Source of the DNA: a virus
Virus record (IMG/VR): IMGVR_UViG_3300036781_000147
Coordinates: 1 to 52,803 of that record
Direction: 5' to 3' (one strand)
DNA length: 52,803 nt
Of the stretch, positions 12,951 to 21,022 are shown piece after piece. The notes below the pieces were generated by a model. It searched no databases. It worked only from the letters and a program-made list of their open reading frames with translations, and was not told the DNA's origin. The translations under genes and the position numbers were made by a program. The first letter of the stretch is position 1; every line of letters begins with the position of its first letter.

Positions 12951-13402
12951 GCGACGAGCGACGCGAGCGGTACGCCACAGCCATAGACGAGACATTCGTA
13001 TACTCGACCGACTTTGACGCCGAAAAGGCGGCGGACGCTGTCATGGCCGTTGCCGACGCAGAGCGCGAAAGCATGCACACGCAGCACTGCATGGAAGCGG
13101 GCGAGGAAGTGGCACGGCTCACCGCTGAGAACGCCCGTCTGCGCGCTGAGATCGGCACCGAAGTTGGCGGCATCAGTTCCGGTATGCATGCCGACGTGGC
13201 AGAGGCACAGTCAGCGTGGGAGGACGAGTGCAACGAGAACGCACGCCTGCGCGCTGAGCTGGAGTCGCTGCGCGGCGAATGGACCGAGCAAGTAGCCGTC
13301 GTAGTGCCTGGCGCTGGCTGGGTTCGTGCTGGCGCCATAGAGGTGCGCACCGTACTCAGCGATCCGGTAGGCGTGTTCCACGTGCGCATGGCTCCGCGCT
13401 GA
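12947..13402 (+). CDS. Coiled-coil protein
   Basis: The 151-residue product has two heptad-like segments, about residues 48-72 (EEVARLTAENARLRAEIG) and 85-108 (ENARLRAELESLRGEW), each carrying the same ENARLRAE core. A beta-rich C-terminal domain with VVVPGAGWVRAG follows. It probably oligomerises. ATG 12947 overlaps the previous stop and the last codon overlaps the deaminase start. No function is recognised. Confidence 0.6.
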   Translation: MSDERRERYATAIDETFVYSTDFDAEKAADAVMAVADAERESMHTQHCMEAGEEVARLTAENARLRAEIGTEVGGISSGMHADVAEAQSAWEDECNENARLRAELESLRGEWTEQVAVVVPGAGWVRAGAIEVRTVLSDPVGVFHVRMAPR

Positions 13403-13803
13403 TGCGGCCAAGCTGGGATGAATACGGTCTCATCCTCGCGCACGCTGCTGCCACTCGCGCTGACTGCCTGAGAGCCCAAGTAGGGGCAGCCATTCTGAAT
13501 GCCCGACACGAGACAATCGGAACGGGTTTCAATGGTGCCCCTGCTGGGGTTCCCGGTTGTGCGTCGGCAGGCGCATGTCCGAGGGGCCAGCTCAGTTACG
13601 AGGAATGTCCTGCCAATTCGGATTACAGCGACTGTATCGCTGACCATGCAGAGCGGAACGCAATCCGCCATTGCCGCACCGGTGATCTTCCCGGAGCCAC
13701 GCTCTACACAACTCGCGCGCCCTGCCCATCCTGCACAACCCTGATTCGCGCTGCAGGCATTGCGCGCGTAGTCACACCTGAAGGAGAGATCAATGCAGGT
13801 TGA
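13402..13803 (+). CDS. Deoxycytidylate (dCMP) deaminase
   Basis: The 133-residue enzyme shows the zinc-dependent cytidine/deoxycytidylate deaminase motifs. HAE lies in DHAERNAI (His82, Glu84) and PCPSC has the two Cys ligands (108 and 111). An additional Cys/His cluster between residues 50 and 82 fits the second zinc site of phage dCMP deaminases. It converts dCMP to dUMP, the substrate of the ThyX encoded immediately downstream. The start overlaps the upstream stop and its end overlaps ThyX by 11 bases. Confidence 0.88.
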   Translation: MRPSWDEYGLILAHAAATRADCLRAQVGAAILNARHETIGTGFNGAPAGVPGCASAGACPRGQLSYEECPANSDYSDCIADHAERNAIRHCRTGDLPGATLYTTRAPCPSCTTLIRAAGIARVVTPEGEINAG

Positions 13804-14485
13804 TGTTCTGGCAGCCACAGAGATGACCACCGCACCGCTCGCAGAGGCGTACGGGTTCAACGTGTGGGGGAACGGATCGGTAACTGGCGCTGACGCTCTC
13901 GCGGAGAGTGGGGGCCGTATCTGCTACAAGTCCTTCAACCGGCCCAACCCCGCCACAGCGGCGAACGCCGACTACCTGGCCAACATCCTCCGTCAGCAGC
14001 ACTACAGCGTTTTGGAGCACGCCAGCGTCACCTTCCTCGTCCGCGACGTCTCCCGTGCTCTGCTCACCGAGCTTGAGCGTCACCGCTTCCTGTCCTTCAG
14101 CGTGGTATCCCAGCGGTACGTGGACTACAGCGACACCACCCCCGTCATCCCTCCAGCCATCAAGAGCACGGACTTCCCCGAGGGGCTGGTCCGTGAGGCG
14201 TACGACCACGCCGCGTACGTGTACGCATCGCTGGTGGACAACCTCCTGATGTCCGGTCTCAGCCGCAAGCAGGCTCGTGAGGCTGCCCGCGCTGTCCTGC
14301 CCAACTGTGCCCCCGTCGATATGGTCGTGACGGGCAACCTCCGGGCGTGGCGGGACGTCGTCGGCAAGCGGCACCACGAGGCGGCTGACGCTGAGATCAG
14401 GGAGTTCGCTGGCCTGGTCCTGGACCACCTGCGAGAGGTCGCGCCCAACTCCGTACAGGACATCCCCAAGGAGCCGATGTCGTGA
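13793..14485 (+). CDS. thyX: FAD-dependent thymidylate synthase
   Basis: The 230-residue protein carries the ThyX signature RHRxxS with its second part ([13 protein letters not shown], residues 96-108). It also has the N-terminal [12 protein letters not shown] and the C-terminal [12 protein letters not shown] substrate-binding regions. It methylates dUMP to dTMP using methylene-tetrahydrofolate, NADPH and FAD. Coupled to dCMP deaminase, it forms a short pathway raising dTTP for phage replication. The ATG follows AAGGAGAGATC. Confidence 0.95.
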   Translation: MQVDVLAATEMTTAPLAEAYGFNVWGNGSVTGADALAESGGRICYKSFNRPNPATAANADYLANILRQQHYSVLEHASVTFLVRDVSRALLTELERHRFLSFSVVSQRYVDYSDTTPVIPPAIKSTDFPEGLVREAYDHAAYVYASLVDNLLMSGLSRKQAREAARAVLPNCAPVDMVVTGNLRAWRDVVGKRHHEAADAEIREFAGLVLDHLREVAPNSVQDIPKEPMS

Positions 14486-14724
14486 ACGCACGAGACGAGC
14501 TGTTCGCCATGTCCACGAGCGCCAAGGCGTACCCGGCGGACGAGGTGGAGGAATCCATCGACACCTTCCGTCACGACGTCCTGCGAGAGGCGGAGCTGAC
14601 CGAGGCGGACAAGGACACTCTTCGCTTCGCCCTGGACGAGGCGTACCGGGAGATGGTCAACCGGGCCACGTTCACCGATCAGGACCGGAGGGGTCTGGAG
14701 AGGCTGAAGACGCGGTTCGCCTGA
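14482..14724 (+). CDS. Small acidic helical protein
   Basis: The 80-residue product starts at GTG 14482, overlapping thyX by four bases. It is strongly acidic and helical ([20 protein letters not shown]). Its N-terminus resembles the product at 12496. No family is recognised. It ends the ThyX operon before a terminator. Confidence 0.55.
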   Translation: MNARDELFAMSTSAKAYPADEVEESIDTFRHDVLREAELTEADKDTLRFALDEAYREMVNRATFTDQDRRGLERLKTRFA

Positions 14725-14733
14725 CACACAGGA

Positions 14734-14763
14734 GGGGACCTACCGATCACTCGGTAGGTCCCC
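14734..14763. terminator. Bidirectional terminator
   Basis: GGGGACCTACCGA (14734-14746) pairs with TCGGTAGGTCCCC (14751-14763). It separates the rightward thyX operon from the leftward gene at 14779. Confidence 0.85.
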
Positions 14764-14778
14764 TTCCTCGTTGCTCGT

Positions 14779-14979
14779 CTACAAGATCCCCACGATCTCT
14801 GCCGCCCGGTCCTTGCACTGCGTGGGGGTGGCCCACAGTTCCCGGGTGGGGCTCTCGCCCTTCTTCCAGAAACTGAGCATCCACTGCCCGCCGGGCGTCC
14901 GCTGGGCGATGAAAGTCCATGGGCCGAACGTCGCGATGTCGCCCCGGCCGCCTGAGTAGTTCTGCCGCTTCCAGCGCAT
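14779..14979 (-). CDS. Hypothetical small protein on minus strand
   Basis: The 66-residue product starts at the ATG at 14979, preceded by CAGGGAGACATC. It is rich in Trp and Gly (GPWTFIAQRTPGGQW), followed by a basic stretch and a C-terminal helix. It resembles small beta-sheet accessory proteins but I recognise no family. It has its own promoter region at about 15000-15030 (TAGTGT on the minus strand) and is an isolated cargo-type gene. Confidence 0.6.
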   Translation of the reverse strand: MRWKRQNYSGGRGDIATFGPWTFIAQRTPGGQWMLSFWKKGESPTRELWATPTQCKDRAAEIVGIL

Positions 14980-15050
14980 GATGTCTCCCTGCCTCACTCG
15001 TTGATTGGTGCAACACTATCATCTCACCTGGTCACAGGTACCGTGGGGGC

Positions 15051-15374
15051 ATGCAGCAGACTGTGTACTTCTACGGCGTGATGGTCAGCGTGGACAGCAC
15101 CTCCACGGGCGACACCTTCACGGAGTCCCGACTCATCATCGACACCCTGGCCCAGGTGGACCATGAGGACATCTACGCGGGCGTGCAGTCCGCACATGAC
15201 ATGTGGCTGTATGTACGCTCGTCGTTCGCCGTCGCCCCCGACGCGCGCAAGCGAGCGAGGCTGAAGGACGACCTGACCCAGGACAAGATCGACTACCTGA
15301 ACAACCTCATCACCGAGCGGAGGTACACGCTCGACTTCGGGCCCAGCTGGGTGAGCACCTCCATGGACGTCTGA
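15051..15374 (+). CDS. Hypothetical protein
   Basis: The 107-residue product begins TVYFYGVMVSVDSTS and ends with a helical segment (DKIDYLNNLITERR). It has an alpha/beta composition and no recognised family. The ATG follows a weak GTGGGGG ribosome-binding site. It lies between accessory genes and the DUF1360/portal transcript. Confidence 0.5.
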   Translation: MQQTVYFYGVMVSVDSTSTGDTFTESRLIIDTLAQVDHEDIYAGVQSAHDMWLYVRSSFAVAPDARKRARLKDDLTQDKIDYLNNLITERRYTLDFGPSWVSTSMDV

Positions 15375-15426
15375 GCCGCACCGATACACTGGGGGTCATA
15401 CCGGAACCGAAGGGACGTCGCACCGC

Positions 15427-15765
15427 ATGATCAACCTTATGACCCTGGGTGCCCTGGGGTTCGCTGCCTACCGTGGGACACAGCTGATCGTGCACGACTC
15501 GATCCTGGACGGCGCCCGCGAGAAGATGGAACTGTGGCACGCCAGGAAGTTCACCTCTAAGCCGCGCACCTTCATCCGTGACCTCCTCGGGTGCACCTAC
15601 TGCACGGGCTTCCACCTGTCGTGGATTGCCGTCCTGGCCTACCTGCTGGCGTCCGGCACGTGGGGTGATGCACCCTCCCTCGTTCACGGGATCGAGGTGT
15701 TCTCTGTGGCGGGCATTCAAGCCCTACTGAACCGGTGGGACGACTCCCGAGGAGGGGCCAGCTGA
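15427..15765 (+). CDS. DUF1360-like membrane protein
   Basis: The 112-residue protein has an N-terminal hydrophobic stretch, a central LLGCTYCTGFHLSW motif typical of DUF1360, and two further membrane segments (about 58-76 and 85-100). DUF1360 proteins carry a conserved CxYCxGFW-type motif of unknown function. The ATG follows GAAGGGACG, and GATACACTGGG at 15383 may be the -10 region. Its stop overlaps the portal start, so it belongs to the head transcript. Confidence 0.7.
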   Translation: MINLMTLGALGFAAYRGTQLIVHDSILDGAREKMELWHARKFTSKPRTFIRDLLGCTYCTGFHLSWIAVLAYLLASGTWGDAPSLVHGIEVFSVAGIQALLNRWDDSRGGAS

Positions 15766-17474
15766 TGGCCGCCATCACCAACATCGTGGCAGCCGTGACT
15801 CGGAAGCTGTCGGGAAAGAACCGGAACACGGGCGGCACTGGCCGCACCACCGGGTGGCAGATCCTCGCCATGGATCTCGCGGAGGAAGTGCCCGAGGTGG
15901 GCGCGTACGCCGACTGGGTCAGCAACTCCTCTGCCGGGGCTACCCTGTTCGCGGGCCGCCGCCTGCCGGACGGTTCGATCCAGCGTGCGCCCGCCGGGAC
16001 CCGAGCGGCCGACCTCGTCGCCTCCATGGCGGGCGGACCCGACGGGCAGTCGCAACTGCTGTCCGACTTCGCGTGGAACCTGGCTGTGACGGGTGAGGCG
16101 TTCCTCGTCATCCAACCGGACACTCAGTCCGATTCCTTCGTGGATGATCAGTGGCACGTCCTCTCGATCGAGGAGGTTTCCGTCAAGCGGGGCGGCGCGG
16201 AAGCCACCATCGATGGGGGCAAGATCGAGATTCCCGAGTATGACGCCGACAACCCACCGGAAGACGACGAGCCCATCCTGATCCGGGTGTGGCGCCCCTC
16301 GAAGCGGCGCCGCCAAGACGCGATCTCTCCCGTCCGTTCCTCCATCACCGTGCTGGAAGAGCTGCGGCTGCTGAACGCGGCCGTCGCAGCGATCACTCGT
16401 TCCCGCATTACCGGTCGCGGTGTCCTCCTCGTCCCTGCCGGGGCATCCTTCCCCGGCACGCCTGGGCAGGCGGGGGCCGATGAGACTCTGCTCGACACCT
16501 TCATCGAAGTAGCGTCCACCGCCATCCGAGAACCGGATAGTGCCGCCGCCACCGTACCTGTGGTAATCGAGGTTCCGGGTGACCTGATCGGCGGAGTGAA
16601 GTGGCTCAGCTTCGAGTCCGGCTACGACGACATGCTGATGAGACTCCGCGACGAGGCCATCCGCCGGTTCGCGGCCGGAGTCGACATTCCGGCTGAGGTG
16701 CTCCTCGGACTCGGGGACTCGAACCACTGGAACGCATGGCAGATCCAGGCCGAAGCGATCAAGCAGGGGATCGAGCCCGCACTGAAGATCGTGGCCAACG
16801 CGCTCACGGTCGGATGGCTCCAGCCCCTGCTGAGCAGTGAAGGGTACGATGACGCCAGCCAGTGGCTGGTCTGGTACGACACCTCGTCCCTACGCTCGTC
16901 GTCCAATAAGGCGGCGTCCGCCATCGACGCGTTCGACAAGGGCATCATCGGTGCCCCGGCCGCCCGTCGGGAATTGGGTTTTGAGGAAGCCGATGCCCCC
17001 GCACCTACCTCCGCACCTTCAGCCACATCCTCCGAGGAAAGGACCACCGACGTGCCTGTGTCAGAGTCTCAGACACCCCCGCTGCAGCCCAGCATCTCTA
17101 TGGCGGCGAGCGGGAACCCGGCCCTGTATGAGGCGCTGGACGGGCTCGTGTGGACCGCGCTGACGACAGCCGGACATCGTCTCCGTCTCACCCCCGCCGT
17201 GCCGCGTCCGGAGCGCGGGTCGGCCCGCATGCTGCCCATGGCACGCACGCATGAGTCCTTCCCTGTCCCCGACGCCGGGAAGATCGACGGGTGGAAGCTG
17301 CTGGACGGAGCATGGGACCGAGTGGGAGAGATCGCACAGCGTACCGGCGCCGATGCCGAGACGATCACCGCAGCCCTGGACACGTATGTGCGGGGGCTGC
17401 TCCTCACCGGTGGCACCTACAGCTACGAGCGGCTCGGTGACGCGCTGTTCACGATGGATGGGGTCGCCGCATGA
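15765..17474 (+). CDS. Portal protein
   Basis: The 569-residue protein is placed between terminase and the MuF/protease gene and has the composition and size of actinophage SPP1/HK97-type portals. Features include an early DWVSNSSAGATLFAGRR, a beta wing with EYDADNPPEDDEP, WRPSKRRRQDAISPVRS and a long helical stem including AAGVDIPAEVLLGLGDSNHW. It forms the dodecameric ring through which DNA enters and leaves. ATG 15765 overlaps the previous stop and follows GAGGAGGGG. The C-terminal 120 residues are low-complexity, then alpha-helical. Confidence 0.88.
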   Translation: MAAITNIVAAVTRKLSGKNRNTGGTGRTTGWQILAMDLAEEVPEVGAYADWVSNSSAGATLFAGRRLPDGSIQRAPAGTRAADLVASMAGGPDGQSQLLSDFAWNLAVTGEAFLVIQPDTQSDSFVDDQWHVLSIEEVSVKRGGAEATIDGGKIEIPEYDADNPPEDDEPILIRVWRPSKRRRQDAISPVRSSITVLEELRLLNAAVAAITRSRITGRGVLLVPAGASFPGTPGQAGADETLLDTFIEVASTAIREPDSAAATVPVVIEVPGDLIGGVKWLSFESGYDDMLMRLRDEAIRRFAAGVDIPAEVLLGLGDSNHWNAWQIQAEAIKQGIEPALKIVANALTVGWLQPLLSSEGYDDASQWLVWYDTSSLRSSSNKAASAIDAFDKGIIGAPAARRELGFEEADAPAPTSAPSATSSEERTTDVPVSESQTPPLQPSISMAASGNPALYEALDGLVWTALTTAGHRLRLTPAVPRPERGSARMLPMARTHESFPVPDAGKIDGWKLLDGAWDRVGEIAQRTGADAETITAALDTYVRGLLLTGGTYSYERLGDALFTMDGVAA

Positions 17475-20400
17475 TGACACCCGAGGAAGCAGACCAGGCA
17501 CTGAGGGACAATGAGGCGTCCCTCCATGACTTGATCGCGCCCGCCCTGAACCAGACGGCAGACGACTTCGTGGACGCCCTGGACGACGCGACAGAGATCG
17601 TCGCTGCCCGCTACTCCGTCAGCTCCATTCGGAGCCTGTGGAACCGCCACGTGCCCTCCCTGATGGACCGCATTCGCACGCAAGGGAGCGACGCCGGGAC
17701 CCGGCAGGCGGCTGCCCTGGACGCTGAGCTGCCGGACGGCTGGGATGACGAACTGGCCGATGTGCTCGCCCAGACGGAACAGCTTCTCAGCGACGTCGGG
17801 GACGACCTGAGCCGGGAGGCGAACCGGGTACTGGCTGAGGGGCTGAACGAGGGGGACGACGTCGACCAGCTGCGGGAGCGGCTCAAAGCCGCGTTCGCCA
17901 CGGATGGCCCCTACCTGGGCCCCGGGAGGGCAGACCGCATCGCGGCAACGGAAGCCACCCGTGCATGGAACAGCGCCTCCCTCGCTGCTGCACGGGCACT
18001 GACGGGCCCCGAGCGGCCTCTCGTCAAGCAGTGGGTCTCCCGGCACGACGACCGGGTGCGCGTCGCTCACGCGGACGCTGACGCCCAGCTGCAGCTACTG
18101 GACGACCCCTTCTCCGTGGGTGGGGTCGACATGCTCTACCCGGGAGATCCTGCCGCCCCGGCCGACCTGACGATCAACTGCAGGTGCGTCATGATGGTGC
18201 AGAGTGCATCGACCGAGAGGACTGCCAGCATGGCCGACGGGGACGACTACCAGAGCGATTTGCGGGGCCCGCTTCGGGACTACTGGATTCACGGGGAAGG
18301 GTCTGCCAAGATTGGCTGGGGCACTCCCGGATCGTTCACCCGGTGCGTTGCTGAGCTTGACAAGTATTTCCCCGAAGATCCTGAGGGGCTGTGCGCCAAC
18401 CTCTACCATGAGGCAACCGGTCGGTGGCCCGGCCAGCAGAACGCGACTGAGACGCTTGCCGAGGACGGCGAGGTCATTCCCGTGGGCGGGCCACCCATCG
18501 TTACATGGGGTACTCCAACCCCGGCGGCTCTGGCGTACACCGACCAGCAGACCGGGGATGGCCGCCTGTTCGCTGAAGGGTCCCTCACGTGGGACGACGG
18601 TCCGTGGCCACTCGGGTTCGTGGACAAGGCGACTGAGGGCCACGCGGGCAGTGAACTGGCAGGCGCCATCTACGCCATGCGCATGGAAGGGAACCGGTTG
18701 GCGGCGGCCGGGGTGCTGTACCTCACGCGGGATGCCGGTCTTGAGTCGGCTCAGCTCCTCGCCCAGGGAGCCCCGCTCGGGGTGAGCGTCGATCTGGACA
18801 ACGTCCATGTGGAGTTCGTGGATACACAGGGGCGCATCGACGAGGGAGACCTGCCGGAGGACACGCCGGACCCCGTCACCTACAGGGCCGAGCTGCTCAC
18901 CGCTTCGGTGACCCGGCTGGACGACGGCAGGTGGGTAGTGGAGGGGCGCACGGCATCAGACTGGCGGGCGTCCGGGACGCTGCTCGCCTCGTCGGAGCGG
19001 AGCGAGAACCTCACGTTCGTCACCGACGAGAAGTGTCACGTCCCCGCACCCCACCTGGAGCTGTCCGCTGCTGCTGGGGACGCCGACCCGCTGGGTGGCC
19101 AGGTGCTGGCGGAGCAGGGTCCGAGTGACGTACTGATGCGCATCACCTCTGCTCGGGTGCGTGGCGCCACGCTGGTGACGATCCCCGCCTACGTCGACGC
19201 GTGCATCCACCTGGACAACCCGCAGGACGTTCCCATGCCGGGTGTCCCGGTGGATGCCACAGCCAGCGCCGCTACCAACGATTACGATCGGGTGGTGCGT
19301 CACGTGCGGAAGTCGCTCGTGCCTGTCACCCCTGGGGACGCCGCCCGCTTCCTGGGGTTGCCGGTCCACGTGGTCCGCCGTCACCTGGCCACTGCCGCCA
19401 AGGAAGGGAAGATCATGAGGATTACCCGGGGTACGTACGTCGCCCCTGTCGACGAGATGGCAGCCGCTGCGAGCGGCGCCACAGACCTGCCCATCGCGGG
19501 CCGCGATGTCGAGTGGGACGGACAGGCCGCCCAGACGAACGTGATCAGCTGGGCCGATGGGGACGCGGGCAAGCTGGGACAGGCGTTCTTCTACCACGAG
19601 GACGGCCAGCCGGGAGACAACGCCACTGCGTACAAGCTCGGTTTCGCGGACGTCGTGGACGGCACGCTGACCATCATCCCCCGTGGCGTGTTCGCGGCGG
19701 CTGCCGCCCTGCAGGGCTCCCGTGGCGGGGTAGACATCCCGGCGGACCAGGTCGACGCTGTACGGGCCAAGGTCACGACGGTCTACAACCGTATGGCCGA
19801 CCAGTTCAACGATCCGTCGATCGTGCCTCCGTGGAACCAGTCGGCCGCTGAGACGGACGACATGGACGCCAGCGGGTATGAGGAGATTGAGGAGCTGGCA
19901 GCGTCGGCGTGGGACGCCATGAAGGATCTTCCGCCCATGCCCGCCGCCTGGTTTCGCGAGCCTACGGCGGATGAGCTTCCGGCTGGTGGACCGGGTGTCA
20001 ACTACGCGTCTGGCCGGATCTTCGGCTGGGTGGCTCAGGCGGGTGAGGCACACGCCGGGTACGCGAAGAAAGTGACCATCGAGGGGCTCGGCAAGATCGA
20101 CACGAGCCACTTCCTGAGGCAGCGCTTCGAGCTGGACGACGGCTCCACCGTCAAGGCAGGCGCCTTCACCATGGACGTCGGTCACCACCGCGACGGGGCG
20201 GAGTGCGAGACGTCGGCCTGCCAGTTCGACTCGACACGGACCGTGGCGGGCATCGTCACCGTAGGTATGAACGAGCGGGGGCTCTGGTTCTCCGGCGCCG
20301 CTTCCCCCTGGGTGAGTGAGGTCGACCGCCGGGTCTTCCTCGCCTGCCAGCCGAGCTATCACATGAAGCGGGGGAATGGTGGGCAGTGGCAGCTGCGGGC

Positions 20401-20722
20401 TGTCTTGAGCGTCCCTGTCCCGGGACACTCTTCCCCGCTGACCGCTTCCATGGTCTCCATGGTCGATCGTGCCAACATGGCGCTCACTGCGTCTGCCCGG
20501 CTCACGGAGCTGACCCAGATGGAGGCCGAGGCGCCGCAGGAATCCGCTGCGCCGGAGCTGGACTACACCAAGCTGGCCGATGAGATCGTGGCGTCCATGG
20601 CCCGGGCGGAGCAGCGTAAGGCGGACGAGGCAGCGGAGCTGCAGTCCCTGCTCGAACTGGCGGCCAGCATCGATGATCCCGAGGGATACGATGTAGTTGA
20701 CACCGGAACCAAGGAGGAGTGA
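17471..20722 (+). CDS. MuF-like head protein fused to capsid maturation protease
   Basis: This 1083-residue fusion has several parts. Residues 1-240 are MuF-like, ending in the typical DLTINCRCVMM. About 255-315 hold a small RDYWIHGEGSAKIGWGTPG module common in actinophage proteases. About 340-590 look like a prohead protease (GVSVDLDN, later SARVRGATLVTIPAYVDA). About 600-650 contain a winged-helix segment (AARFLGLPVHVVRRHLATA). About 680-780 hold an AYKLGFADVVDG module, followed by a beta-rich domain and a coiled C-terminus. It should both connect portal to capsid and process the prohead. It overlaps the portal gene by four bases. Confidence 0.8.
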   Translation: MMTPEEADQALRDNEASLHDLIAPALNQTADDFVDALDDATEIVAARYSVSSIRSLWNRHVPSLMDRIRTQGSDAGTRQAAALDAELPDGWDDELADVLAQTEQLLSDVGDDLSREANRVLAEGLNEGDDVDQLRERLKAAFATDGPYLGPGRADRIAATEATRAWNSASLAAARALTGPERPLVKQWVSRHDDRVRVAHADADAQLQLLDDPFSVGGVDMLYPGDPAAPADLTINCRCVMMVQSASTERTASMADGDDYQSDLRGPLRDYWIHGEGSAKIGWGTPGSFTRCVAELDKYFPEDPEGLCANLYHEATGRWPGQQNATETLAEDGEVIPVGGPPIVTWGTPTPAALAYTDQQTGDGRLFAEGSLTWDDGPWPLGFVDKATEGHAGSELAGAIYAMRMEGNRLAAAGVLYLTRDAGLESAQLLAQGAPLGVSVDLDNVHVEFVDTQGRIDEGDLPEDTPDPVTYRAELLTASVTRLDDGRWVVEGRTASDWRASGTLLASSERSENLTFVTDEKCHVPAPHLELSAAAGDADPLGGQVLAEQGPSDVLMRITSARVRGATLVTIPAYVDACIHLDNPQDVPMPGVPVDATASAATNDYDRVVRHVRKSLVPVTPGDAARFLGLPVHVVRRHLATAAKEGKIMRITRGTYVAPVDEMAAAASGATDLPIAGRDVEWDGQAAQTNVISWADGDAGKLGQAFFYHEDGQPGDNATAYKLGFADVVDGTLTIIPRGVFAAAAALQGSRGGVDIPADQVDAVRAKVTTVYNRMADQFNDPSIVPPWNQSAAETDDMDASGYEEIEELAASAWDAMKDLPPMPAAWFREPTADELPAGGPGVNYASGRIFGWVAQAGEAHAGYAKKVTIEGLGKIDTSHFLRQRFELDDGSTVKAGAFTMDVGHHRDGAECETSACQFDSTRTVAGIVTVGMNERGLWFSGAASPWVSEVDRRVFLACQPSYHMKRGNGGQWQLRAVLSVPVPGHSSPLTASMVSMVDRANMALTASARLTELTQMEAEAPQESAAPELDYTKLADEIVASMARAEQRKADEAAELQSLLELAASIDDPEGYDVVDTGTKEE

Positions 20723-20726
20723 CCAC

Positions 20727-20918
20727 GTGGCGTGTGCATGCAAGGGCCGTAACGCGGCCGGGGCCCGGTCTGCGTCCGTACGTCAGCCGGTCGGTACATA
20801 CCGGGTGACGGTCAACGGCCGTCAAGTGTATGAGTCGACCAGCGAGGCGGCGGCCCGGGAGGTGGCGAGCGGGTTCAACAACCCGACGATCCTGGCCCCA
20901 GGCGAACAGGCAGCTTGA
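20727..20918 (+). CDS. Small protein between protease and capsid
   Basis: The 63-residue product starts at GTG 20727 (AAGGAGGAG). It has ACACKGR near its N-terminus and a beta-strand motif YRVTVNGRQVYEST. Small proteins of this pattern often sit just upstream of actinophage capsid genes (a DUF7196-like family, from memory). The function is unknown; it may be a minor head component. Confidence 0.6.
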   Translation: MACACKGRNAAGARSASVRQPVGTYRVTVNGRQVYESTSEAAAREVASGFNNPTILAPGEQAA

Positions 20919-20928
20919 CAATCCTGGA

Positions 20929-20956
20929 TTGACCCGTCCTTCATCGGCGCTATCAT
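20929..20956 (+). promoter_or_regulatory. Capsid gene promoter
   Basis: TTGACC (20929-20934) and TATCAT (20951-20956) with a 16-bp spacer lie in the gap before the capsid gene. This is one of the best sigma70-type matches in the window, fitting high capsid expression. Confidence 0.7.
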
Positions 20957-20972
20957 GGTCGTACATGACGTG

Positions 20973-20988
20973 CTGGCGGTAGGCCGGG
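20973..20988 (+). promoter_or_regulatory. Shared leader motif, capsid copy
   Basis: CTGGCGGTAGGCCGGG occurs 17 bases after the -10 and 34 bases before the capsid ATG. The same 16-mer (one variable base) occurs at 25808 and 30500, in the leaders of the major tail and tape-measure genes. Confidence 0.7.
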
Positions 20989-21022
20989 TCAATCCTCTAC
21001 CCAGAGAAATGGACTAGCACGC

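Noticed and set aside
17471-20722. Large minus-strand frame (18956-20743) as a gene
   Set aside because: It is antisense to the MuF-protease fusion and has Arg/His/Val-rich shadow composition without domain motifs.
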